From the NCBI GenBank assembly GCA_934491515.1, contig CAKSTF010000022.1, positions 1 to 16,255 on the forward strand: 16,255 nt of DNA, in the 5' to 3' direction. How positions within the stretch are numbered: the first letter of the stretch is position 1; the number at the start of each line of letters is the position of its first letter. Made by a program: the position numbers and the translations under genes. Source of the stretch: an uncultured Eubacteriales bacterium. GTDB taxonomy: Bacteria; Bacillota; Clostridia; Oscillospirales; Acutalibacteraceae. The notes under the pieces are model-generated. The model did not search any database, had not been told where the DNA came from, and saw only the letters and a list, made by a program, of their open reading frames with translations. Positions 5,845 to 11,267 of this stretch are shown here, one piece after another.

Positions 5845-6075
5845 CTAATCGATATTAAGTATTTCTTCAAAAGAAACGTCAAGAATTTCTTTAATCAATA
5901 TTATTTCGTCGGGATACAAATGCCTTTGTCCCACCTCAATTTTAGCAACGGCGCTTCTTGTAATGTCGCACCCTCTTAATTGCAGTTTTGCGGATAATTG
6001 ATCTTGAGTTAATTTTCTTTTTTCGCGAAGAACCCGTATATTGTTTCCGATACGGGTTTCTGCTTTTTTATTCAA
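5845..6075 (-). CDS. XRE-family helix-turn-helix transcriptional regulator
   Basis: This 76-residue protein is a single HTH domain: RIGNNIRVLREKRKLTQDQL, then ITRSAVAKIEVGQRHLYPDE with the recognition helix, and LDVSFEEILNID closing the fold. I place the start at TTG (6075-6073) because AGGGTAGGTGAT ends a few bases upstream. The in-frame ATG at 6174 would add 33 residues (RILHLYRCNIIL) read through the divergent promoter, without a ribosome binding site. The stop is TAG. The gene is divergent from the zinc-ribbon gene at 6189 and shares with it a 115-base control region containing a perfect 9-bp inverted repeat. It probably regulates that gene and itself. Family is certain; target inferred from position. 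Confidence 0.87.
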   Translation of the reverse strand: MNKKAETRIGNNIRVLREKRKLTQDQLSAKLQLRGCDITRSAVAKIEVGQRHLYPDEIILIKEILDVSFEEILNID

Positions 6076-6112
6076 AAGATCACCTACCCTGCACTTGTTT
6101 AAGAACAAAATC

Positions 6113-6141
6113 TTGACAATATTATAGTTTGTTGATAGAAT
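6113..6141 (+). promoter_or_regulatory. Sigma-A promoter TTGACA-17-TAGAAT for the zinc-ribbon gene
   Basis: TTGACA (6113-6118) and TAGAAT (6136-6141) are 17 bases apart, placing the start near 6147, about 40 bases before the ATG at 6189. A divergent -10 (TATAAT on the minus strand, 6121-6126) lies inside the spacer, so the two promoters overlap. Confidence 0.8.
6121..6126 (-). promoter_or_regulatory. Possible -10 box of the divergent XRE gene
   Basis: ATTATA on the plus strand reads TATAAT on the minus strand, leaving a leader of about 40 bases to the TTG at 6075. The -35 region at 17 bases (GCAATA) is weak and lies within the inverted repeat at 6143-6168. That would make this promoter sensitive to the same regulator. 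Confidence 0.45.
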
Positions 6142-6142
6142 T

Positions 6143-6168
6143 ATATTGCACCTGTATAAGTGCAATAT
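6143..6168. promoter_or_regulatory. Inverted repeat ATATTGCAC-N8-GTGCAATAT, likely XRE operator
   Basis: The 9-bp arms (6143-6151 and 6160-6168) match perfectly around eight bases. The site covers the transcription start of the plus-strand promoter and the -35 zone of the minus-strand one. A dimeric HTH protein bound here would block the zinc-ribbon gene and could also affect its own promoter. It could alternatively fold as an RNA hairpin at the 5' end of the plus transcript. Confidence 0.7.
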
Positions 6169-6188
6169 TCTCAAACAGGGGGATGTTT

Positions 6189-6941
6189 ATGCAATTCTGT
6201 AAAAATTGCGGAAGAGAATTGCCGGCTGAATCAAACTTTTGTTCCTATTGCGGCGCACATATCATTGAAAAAGATAAAACGGCAGAAATAAAAAACGAAT
6301 TAATAGGAATACAAAAAAGCGAAGAAGAAAATGCAGTGGTAAAAAAACGCGCATTAAAACTTTTTTTTGCTAAATTAAAGGATAAATTATTCGGTTCAAA
6401 AAAGAGAATAGCGATATCTTTGTTGGTTTTAATAGTTGCAATTACCGGAACTGTTGTAACAACTAAAGTTTACGCAACAAAAAATTATAAAAACAATATG
6501 AAATCGGTGTACAATAATATTTTAACAGGTGCAGAATATGCTGAACGCTATGCCACGTTTGAAAGCAAAGTTTGGTATAATTCTATTAGCAAGAACGATA
6601 GTTCAGAGACCGACAAGTATACGAAAAGCGCATTTGGAGTATTTTACAAAGATTTTAATGAAGCTTTAAGTATGTTTTCTGCCGGCGAAAGATTTCTTTA
6701 TTCTAAAGTTGCTACAAGTGTTAAAACGGTTAACGCGGAAATGTTAAAACTGAATAATCCACCGAAAAAATTTGAAAATGAATATGCGGAATTAAAAAAA
6801 CTGTATGTGGCATACTCTGATTTGACCGATTTGGTTGTAGGCGATTCGTCATATTCGTATGAAACATTCAGCGCAAAACTTGAAAGTGCGAGAAGCGAGT
6901 ATAAAACCTCAAAGTTTGCGGCGTCCACGGTTTTTGCATAA
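6189..6941 (+). CDS. Zinc-ribbon, single-pass membrane protein
   Basis: The 250-residue protein begins with a zinc ribbon, C4-x2-C7-x10-C18-x2-C21 (MQFCKNCGRELPAE, NFCSYCGAHI). A charged linker leads to one membrane helix at about 74-96 (RIAISLLVLIVAITGTVV) and a largely helical polar C-terminal domain (97-250). That domain has no known motif and is probably outside the cell. The topology resembles zinc-ribbon anchored proteins in Firmicutes whose cytoplasmic ribbon may sense or recruit, but no function is established. I chose the ATG at 6189, six bases after AGGGGG (6177-6182); the ATG at 6183 abuts that site. It is divergent from the XRE gene and followed by the SHOCT protein 74 bases later. 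Confidence 0.8.
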   Translation: MQFCKNCGRELPAESNFCSYCGAHIIEKDKTAEIKNELIGIQKSEEENAVVKKRALKLFFAKLKDKLFGSKKRIAISLLVLIVAITGTVVTTKVYATKNYKNNMKSVYNNILTGAEYAERYATFESKVWYNSISKNDSSETDKYTKSAFGVFYKDFNEALSMFSAGERFLYSKVATSVKTVNAEMLKLNNPPKKFENEYAELKKLYVAYSDLTDLVVGDSSYSYETFSAKLESARSEYKTSKFAASTVFA

Positions 6942-7015
6942 TAGGCAATTTTAGTCCGATTGTTTTGTCTTGGTATAACGTTAAACCGCTATATAAAAAT
7001 TACGGAGGTATTTAT

Positions 7016-7360
7016 ATGTATGATTCCGGCAATATCAGCAATACTCTTCTTTTAATTGTCTATATGAGTTTTCTTCTTCTTATTCCGAAGATAGGTCTTG
7101 CCTTTATTCCCGCAAATATTGCTAAAAAGAAGGGATCTTCGTTCGGCGGATTTTATGCGCTGGGCATTTTTTGGTTTTTGCTTTCGCTTATATTGGCGCT
7201 TTGTTTTAAAGATAAAAACGCCCCTGCGAAGGAATATAAAGTAGATTTTGTTACGAACCCATTGGCGGCACAGGAAATAGAAAAATACCACAACCTGTAT
7301 AAACAGGGGATAATCACCGAAGAAGAATTTAATTTAAAGAAAAACGAACTTTTAAAATAA
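7016..7360 (+). CDS. Small membrane protein with C-terminal SHOCT domain
   Basis: The 114-residue protein has two hydrophobic segments (about 9-31 and 43-64) separated by the basic loop AKKKGSSFGG, so both termini should be on the same side. The C-terminus, from about 84, reads QEIEKYHNLYKQG then ITEEEFNLKKNELL. This is a short SHOCT motif, a helix pair found at the ends of many bacterial proteins and thought to mediate oligomerisation. The ATG at 7016 follows GGAGG (7004-7008) by seven bases. It lies 74 bases after the zinc-ribbon gene with no terminator between and ends at a strong terminator, so both are probably one transcript under the 6113-6141 promoter. Confidence 0.82.
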   Translation: MYDSGNISNTLLLIVYMSFLLLIPKIGLAFIPANIAKKKGSSFGGFYALGIFWFLLSLILALCFKDKNAPAKEYKVDFVTNPLAAQEIEKYHNLYKQGIITEEEFNLKKNELLK

Positions 7361-7369
7361 ACTGTATAA

Positions 7370-7396
7370 AAAGCCGCCCGAAAAGGCGGCTTTAAT
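7370..7396 (+). terminator. Intrinsic terminator after the SHOCT gene
   Basis: AAAGCCGCC (7370-7378) pairs perfectly with GGCGGCTTT (7385-7393) around CGAAAA, followed by a short T/A-rich tail. The stem is nine base pairs. Confidence 0.88.
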
Positions 7397-7411
7397 TTGT
7401 CTATTTTTTAA

Positions 7412-7470
7412 TTGACAAAATCTTTAGTTATTGTTAAACTGAATACAGTGCAGAAAAATGTTTTTTGCAC
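7412..7470 (+). promoter_or_regulatory. Promoter TTGACA-17-TAAACT with a start-site hairpin
   Basis: TTGACA (7412-7417) and TAAACT (7435-7440) are 17 bases apart, so transcription would begin near 7447. GTGCAGAAAA (7448-7457) pairs with TTTTTTGCAC (7461-7470), allowing one G-U, exactly at the predicted 5' end of the RNA. The dyad could be an operator or a 5'-stabilising hairpin. It drives the zinc-ribbon gene at 7525. Confidence 0.6.
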
Positions 7471-7524
7471 CGCAAAACGGAGCCTTGTTTGGGGCTTCGC
7501 AAAACCGTAAAGGGGATATGTTTT

Positions 7525-8322
7525 ATGAAATGCAGCAAATGCGGATTTGAAAAAGCGGAAGATTTCGCTTTTTGCCCAAATTGCGGCGCAAAGGCCGCAG
7601 CGGAAGAGCCGATCACGGTAAGTGAACCGGCGGCACCCGCAACACCTTTTAATGAAAAAATCACAAAAATGCTTTCGGGCAATTTGTTTTTGACCGTCTG
7701 CATTTTAATAAGCGCAAGCACGCTTTTAAGTATCGTGAGCATTCCTGTAATAAAGATACTGTTCACTATATTCCTCTGGCTTGTTTACGTTTCTGCCAAA
7801 AAGGGCAGTGCCGACGGTGAAAAGATGCGTCTTATAAGCGGCACGGTATTTGCAAATTATGTTGTAAACTGGGTAGTAGCCGGCGCTTTGGTGCTTCTGG
7901 CGTTTATTGTTATCGTGTTCTCCTCTATGCTTACGGGCAGCGGACTTATGGACCACCTTGGTTCTTATTTAAGCGGTTCGGGTCTTTCGATTCCCGGCGG
8001 TTTAGGCACGATTCTTTCGTTCTCCGGCGTGTTTATCGGAATTATTCTGATTATTGTGGCAGCCGTTGTTGCAGTGGTTAACTACATCGGAATCCGTTCC
8101 ATACACTCGTTTGCAAAGTCGCTTTATACAAGCGTTCAGTCGGGCGAAGTTAAAATAGAGAAATACAACGCCGCTAAAAATTGGCTTATGGCACTGGGCA
8201 TTTTAAGCGGAGTGGGCGCGCTCGGATCGATAGTGGCATTCTGGTCGTTCCTTGCAAGAGGCAGCGCTGCTGCGGCATATATAATTGCAAGTATTCTTAT
8301 TAAGAAAACATTTGAAGAGTAA
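7525..8322 (+). CDS. Zinc-ribbon, multi-pass membrane protein
   Basis: The 265-residue protein begins with a zinc ribbon, C3-x2-C6-x10-C17-x2-C20 (MKCSKCGFEKAED, FCPNCGAKA). A Pro/Ala-rich linker follows, then about six hydrophobic segments near 54-72, 74-90, 104-131, 160-190, 219-240 and 247-260. The last soluble piece before the final helices (AKSLYTSVQSGEVKIEKYNAAKNW) is amphipathic. No catalytic motif is visible. Related zinc-ribbon membrane proteins are common in Clostridia and uncharacterised. The ATG at 7525 is preceded by AAAGGGG (7509-7515); the in-frame codon at 7465 overlaps the promoter hairpin. It has its own promoter and terminator. The ribbon differs in sequence from that at 6189 but has the same spacing. 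Confidence 0.8.
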   Translation: MKCSKCGFEKAEDFAFCPNCGAKAAAEEPITVSEPAAPATPFNEKITKMLSGNLFLTVCILISASTLLSIVSIPVIKILFTIFLWLVYVSAKKGSADGEKMRLISGTVFANYVVNWVVAGALVLLAFIVIVFSSMLTGSGLMDHLGSYLSGSGLSIPGGLGTILSFSGVFIGIILIIVAAVVAVVNYIGIRSIHSFAKSLYTSVQSGEVKIEKYNAAKNWLMALGILSGVGALGSIVAFWSFLARGSAAAAYIIASILIKKTFEE

Positions 8323-8337
8323 ATTAACTATGTTTAG

Positions 8338-8371
8338 CCGCCTGCTGTTCTAAAAGGATTGCAGGCGGTTT
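8338..8371 (+). terminator. Probable intrinsic terminator
   Basis: CCGCCTGC (8338-8345) pairs with GCAGGCGG (8361-8368) around a 15-base loop, followed by TTTGCAATTT. The T tract is short and broken, so efficiency is uncertain. Confidence 0.6.
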
Positions 8372-8399
8372 GCAATTTATGTAAAAGGTCGGTTTAAAT

Positions 8400-8474
8400 A
8401 TAGTTTTCAGAAAAGCGACTACAAAAGATATCGACAGCGCCGAAAAAATATACAACGACATACATATGCAATTT
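8400..8474 (+). pseudogene. Relic of the N-terminus of a GNAT acetyltransferase
   Basis: In the frame starting at 8400 the translation reads IVFRKATTKDIDSAEKIY and then NDIH. This matches the characteristic first strand and helix of GNAT acetyltransferases (IRKATxxDIDxIxxIYxxIH). After about 22 codons the similarity stops; the frame then drifts through AT-rich sequence to TGA at 8565-8567. The first codon is ATA where ATG would be expected, 11 bases after AAAAGG (8383-8388), suggesting a lost start codon. No remaining part of the acetyltransferase is seen in the window. I read it as a deletion remnant of a former gene. Confidence 0.6.
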
Positions 8475-8513
8475 TTTAATATTCTCATTCAACATATTAT
8501 TACCTCAAAACAA

Positions 8514-8542
8514 CAAAAATTACAATACCATTGTAATTTTTG
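8514..8542. repeat. Perfect 13-bp AT-rich inverted repeat
   Basis: CAAAAATTACAAT (8514-8526) and ATTGTAATTTTTG (8530-8542) are exact complements around ACC. It sits directly upstream of the TTGACA at 8545. It may be an operator for the following promoter or a leftover terminator (the right arm ends in T5). Confidence 0.7.
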
Positions 8543-8544
8543 CC

Positions 8545-8573
8545 TTGACAAGAAAATAATACTATGATATTGT
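8545..8573 (+). promoter_or_regulatory. Possible promoter of the DUF4190-like gene
   Basis: TTGACA (8545-8550) is followed after 17 bases by TATTGT (8568-8573), four of six consensus positions. The start would fall near 8580, about 40 bases before the ATG at 8621. TATGAT at 8563 is a better -10 by sequence but only 12 bases from the -35. Confidence 0.45.
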
Positions 8574-8620
8574 GACATTGTACTTTTATTATTTATTATT
8601 GTTTGTTAGGGGGTGTATTC

Positions 8621-8937
8621 ATGCAGAATACGGGGAAAGGTTTATCGGTTGCAAGCTTGGTTCTGGGTATTGTTTCGGCAGTGCTTGCTTGGTTTTATTT
8701 AATAAACATTGCGGCTTTGGTTTGCGGTATCATAGGTATTGTATGCGCGGCAAAGGGCAAAAAGCGGCTGTGGCGGCAAATGCTCCTACAGGACTCGGCA
8801 CTGCGGGACTGGTTCTTTCGATTATAGGAACCGCGCTTGCAGGTATCGGATTCTTCTCCTGCACGCTTTGTGTTCTTTGCACGGCAGGTGCGGCGGGAGC
8901 GTCCGGTTTGCTTGACACTGCCGGTTTAAATTTTTAA
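8621..8937 (+). pseudogene. DUF4190-like small membrane protein with a frameshift
   Basis: From ATG 8621 (AGGGGG seven bases upstream) the frame reads MQNTGKGLSVASLVLGIVSA and AALVCGIIGIVCAAKGKK. This is a first pair of Gly-rich hydrophobic helices typical of DUF4190-like proteins. After the A5 tract at 8759-8763 it turns into an unrelated tail (RLWRQMLLQ) and stops at 8825-8827. The second half of the fold continues in the -1 frame: KAAVAANAPTGLGTAGLVLS, IIGTALAGIGFF, and so on to TAA at 8935-8937. Restoring one base at the A tract would give one continuous protein of about 106 residues. Either the gene lost one A, or a -1 slip on AAA-AAG is used. Function unknown; DUF4190 proteins often sit beside zinc-ribbon membrane proteins as here. 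Confidence 0.78.
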
Positions 8938-8956
8938 TTTTTTAAAATTTTAAGTC

Positions 8957-8991
8957 GCAACCTCCGGCATACTGCCGGAGGTTGCAATTTT
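8957..8991 (+). terminator. Strong hairpin, terminator or attenuator before the Lgt-like gene
   Basis: GCAACCTCCGGCA (8957-8969) pairs perfectly over 13 bp with TGCCGGAGGTTGC (8973-8985), loop TAC, followed by AATTTTG. It ends only 21 bases before the ATG at 9007. I see no separate promoter in that gap, so the downstream gene would need readthrough of this hairpin. Confidence 0.8.
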
Positions 8992-9006
8992 GCAAAGGAA
9001 CTTTAT

Positions 9007-9837
9007 ATGTACCCCTATTTTAATATTTTGGGCAGAACGGTAGGCAGTTATGCGATATGCGCTTTTGCGGGACTTTTCGTTTCCGCGTTTGTTGCGCACA
9101 GGCTTTCAAAAGGATCGGGCATTTTGTTTGAAGATATAATCCTTGTGATTTTAACTGTCGGCGGCGGTGTCTTGGCAGGCGGGCATCTTTTGTATGCAGT
9201 CACAAATGCTGATAAACTGGCTGCGCTTTTTGCGGCAACTGCGAAAAGCATTAAGAACGGTGCTTTTTCGTTTTCACGTCTTTTGGGCGGACTTCAAACC
9301 TGTTTTGGCGGCTCTGTTTTTTACGGCGGTTTTATAGGCGCTTTTATCGCGCTTTCGATATACATAAAGGTGACGAAATTTGAAAAGAAAGAATTGCTTA
9401 CCGATATTTTTGCCGTGTGCGTACCGCTTTTTCACGCTTTCGGCAGAATCGGCTGCTTTTTAGGCGGATGCTGTTACGGCATAAAAAGCAATTTTGGCTT
9501 TACGGCGCATAATACACTTTTGCCGGAAATGACCGGTGTCCGGCGGCTTCCCGTGTCTTTGTTTGAAAGTGCTTTTAATTTTTTGCTGTTCCTGTTTTTG
9601 ATGCTGTTGTTTAAAAAACGGGTTAAAAGCGGCAAACTAATTTACGTTTATATGATAATTTACCCGATGGGAAGATTCGTTTTGGAATTTTTCAGGGGGG
9701 ATAAAATACGCGGAATGTATTTATGCTTTTCAACTTCGCAATGGATAAGCATTTTTATTTTTGCATACGGCGTTTTTATGCTGGCAAAATACAGACTCGG
9801 AGCCCGAAAACACAATATGATTGCCCGAACGGATTAA
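9007..9837 (+). CDS. Divergent prolipoprotein diacylglyceryl transferase (Lgt)-family membrane protein
   Basis: The 276-residue multi-pass protein follows the Lgt order. MYPYFNILG is at the N-terminus, FYGGFIGAF (105-113) matches the YGG..G loop, HAFGRIGCFLGGCCYG (143-158) sits where Lgt has its GRxGNFxNGE signature, RRLPVSLFES (179-188) precedes a helix, and YPMGRFVLEFFRGD (219-232) is near the C-terminus. True Lgt transfers diacylglyceryl from phosphatidylglycerol to the lipobox Cys of prelipoproteins. Here the signature Asn is replaced by Cys150 and the GE by Cys-rich residues, so its activity is uncertain; similar Cys-rich Lgt paralogues occur in Clostridia. The start has AAAGGA (8994-8999) seven bases upstream. 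It follows a strong hairpin and converges on a lipoprotein gene. Confidence 0.8.
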   Translation: MYPYFNILGRTVGSYAICAFAGLFVSAFVAHRLSKGSGILFEDIILVILTVGGGVLAGGHLLYAVTNADKLAALFAATAKSIKNGAFSFSRLLGGLQTCFGGSVFYGGFIGAFIALSIYIKVTKFEKKELLTDIFAVCVPLFHAFGRIGCFLGGCCYGIKSNFGFTAHNTLLPEMTGVRRLPVSLFESAFNFLLFLFLMLLFKKRVKSGKLIYVYMIIYPMGRFVLEFFRGDKIRGMYLCFSTSQWISIFIFAYGVFMLAKYRLGARKHNMIARTD

Positions 9838-9847
9838 AGCATAAAAA

Positions 9848-9876
9848 AATCCCCCGTGAAAGCGGGGGATTAAATT
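9848..9876. terminator. Bidirectional terminator between convergent genes
   Basis: AATCCCCCG (9848-9856) and CGGGGGATT (9863-9871) form a perfect 9-bp stem with loop TGAAAG. It is flanked by A7 on the left and TAAATTTT on the right, so it can end transcripts from both the Lgt-like and the lipoprotein gene. Confidence 0.88.
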
Positions 9877-9893
9877 TTCCTGCGATGTGCGTA

Positions 9894-10460
9894 TTATTTG
9901 AACATATCAAGGAAAGAATTCCAAACGTCGTCTGTGAACTTTCCTACTCTTTTAATACCGTCCGCAACAGCGTCGGTAACGGTTTCAAAGTCGGCGTCCG
10001 CAACGCCGTAATACTGTTTTACAAGCGCCTTTGCGTTTTTGCCAAGAGTGTCAAATTCTTTCGATGCTTCCGAATTGCCCTTCTTTGCAAGTCTTTCAAG
10101 TTTGTGGGCGTCCTTGTAAACGCGGCGTGCGGTTTCTTCGTTATCGTCGGTAACGCCGTTTTTAAGTTCTTCCGTTCCGTTTTCTATCGAAGTTACAAGT
10201 TTCTGAACTTCGTCTTTGGTGTAGGTCGTTGTGCTGTCAACTTCGGTTTCGGCTTCGTCCTCAAGTTTTTTGTAATCGTCCTTTACATCGTCCCACTTTT
10301 TGTTTACCGTACCCGAAAAACCTTTGTGTGCGCTGCTGTCGCTGCTCATATAAGGTTCGGATGAAGAATTGTTATTATTGTTATTCGATTTGTTTTTGCA
10401 TCCTGCAAAACACGAAAGTGTTAAAAGAACACAAAAGGTTGCGGCAATTATTTTTTTCAT
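9894..10460 (-). CDS. Secreted lipoprotein with a helical polar domain
   Basis: The 188-residue protein has a lipoprotein signal peptide: MKK, a hydrophobic core, and the lipobox FAGC with acylated Cys21. An Asn/Ser-rich linker (KSNNNNNNSSS) follows, then a charged, mainly helical domain with KKWDDVKDDYKKLEDEAE and KLERLAKKGNSEASKEFDTL. No enzyme motif is visible, so it probably acts as a surface-anchored binding or structural protein. The ATG at 10460-10458 follows GGAG (minus strand, 10472-10469) by eight bases. It stands alone, transcribed towards the terminator at 9848-9876 and divergent from the hydrogenase operon. I could not identify a convincing promoter on this strand. Secretion and lipidation are well supported; function unknown. 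Confidence 0.85.
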   Translation of the reverse strand: MKKIIAATFCVLLTLSCFAGCKNKSNNNNNNSSSEPYMSSDSSAHKGFSGTVNKKWDDVKDDYKKLEDEAETEVDSTTTYTKDEVQKLVTSIENGTEELKNGVTDDNEETARRVYKDAHKLERLAKKGNSEASKEFDTLGKNAKALVKQYYGVADADFETVTDAVADGIKRVGKFTDDVWNSFLDMFK

Positions 10461-10646
10461 AAATTAAACTCCTTTTTCCCTTTCAGGGCAGTATGATTTT
10501 TTTGCTCAACATATATATTTACCGAAAATCATAATCTTATTCATAAATAATCATTTGATTTTGTAACAAACGGAACAATTTGTAGCATTTTGTAAATAAA
10601 AGAGCAACTTTTTTAAAGAAAATTAAGGAAAAGATGAAAAAACACT

Positions 10647-10688
10647 TTGCAAAGCGCAACTTTTGTGATACTATAATCGGGATATAAT
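10647..10688 (+). promoter_or_regulatory. Probable promoter region of the hydrogenase operon
   Basis: TATAAT occurs at 10672-10677 and again at 10683-10688, within 60 bases of the first gene. The best upstream -35 is TTGCAA (10647-10652), 19 bases from the first -10. The second -10 has only weak -35 candidates. Upstream, ATTTTGTA-like motifs recur at 10558-10565, 10578-10584 and 10588-10594, including the palindrome TTTGTAACAAA (10560-10570). These could bind a redox regulator, but they do not match a full Rex site. Confidence 0.55.
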
Positions 10689-10743
10689 GCTGTTGTTACG
10701 CCCGTGCGGCAGGCGGCATTTAAACTATTAGGAGGAACCGTTC

Positions 10744-11241
10744 ATGAAAAAGAAAATCAGCAAGCTTCCGTTTAACGGTACTGCCGAGCAGAAAGCCCTG
10801 CTTGACGCTGTTATCGAAGAGAACAAACACGATAAGAGCAATCTTATGGTGGTAATGCAGAAAGCCCAGGATATTTACGGCTATCTGCCGATGGAAGTTC
10901 AGGAAATGATAGCCGAGGGTATGGACGTGCCGCTTGAAAAGGTTTACGGCGTTTCCACTTTCTACGCTCAGTTCTCACTTTCACCCAAAGGTAAGTACAA
11001 CATATCGGTTTGTCTTGGTACAGCCTGCTATGTTAAAGGTTCGGGCGATATATTCAACAAACTTTCCGAAAAACTCGGTATTGACGCTGACGAGTGCACC
11101 GCCGACGGCAAGTTTTCTCTTACCGCGTGCCGCTGCATAGGCGCCTGCGGTCTTGCCCCCGTACTTACAGTTAATGAAGATGTTTACGGCAGACTTACCG
11201 TTGACGATGTTGACGGAATTCTTGAAAAATACGCCGACTGA
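10744..11241 (+). CDS. hydC: NuoE-like [2Fe-2S] subunit of NAD(H)-linked [FeFe] hydrogenase (HydC)
   Basis: The 165-residue protein matches the 24-kDa NuoE family. An N-terminal helical part carries NLMVVMQKAQDIYGYLP and the signature YGVSTFYAQFSLSPKGKY. A thioredoxin-like [2Fe-2S] domain follows, with ligands C90-x4-C95 (CLGTACYVKGSG) and C131-x3-C135 (CIGACGLAPV). An extra Cys129 is next to the second pair. In multimeric hydrogenases this subunit accompanies the NuoF-like NADH-oxidising subunit and carries one [2Fe-2S] cluster. The start follows AGGAGG (10731-10736) by seven bases. It is the first gene of a five-gene operon. The letter naming follows the Thermotoga HydABC scheme and differs between organisms. 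Confidence 0.92.
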   Translation: MKKKISKLPFNGTAEQKALLDAVIEENKHDKSNLMVVMQKAQDIYGYLPMEVQEMIAEGMDVPLEKVYGVSTFYAQFSLSPKGKYNISVCLGTACYVKGSGDIFNKLSEKLGIDADECTADGKFSLTACRCIGACGLAPVLTVNEDVYGRLTVDDVDGILEKYAD

Positions 11242-11267
11242 GTTTGCGTTGCACCAAGGAGCGCGTT

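Noticed and set aside
6076..6174. Longer N-terminus of the second XRE protein
   Set aside because: The extension is read through the divergent promoter and operator; TTG 6075 has a good ribosome site.
9723..10364. Plus-strand frame of 213 codons opposite the lipoprotein gene
   Set aside because: It overlaps the Lgt-like gene end, a terminator and the lipoprotein gene, and its Phe/Val-rich sequence is the mirror of the charged lipoprotein.
10560..10570. Rex operator upstream of the hydrogenase operon
   Set aside because: TTTGTAACAAA lacks the eight-base spacing between TTG and CAA halves expected for Rex sites, so I did not annotate it as such.
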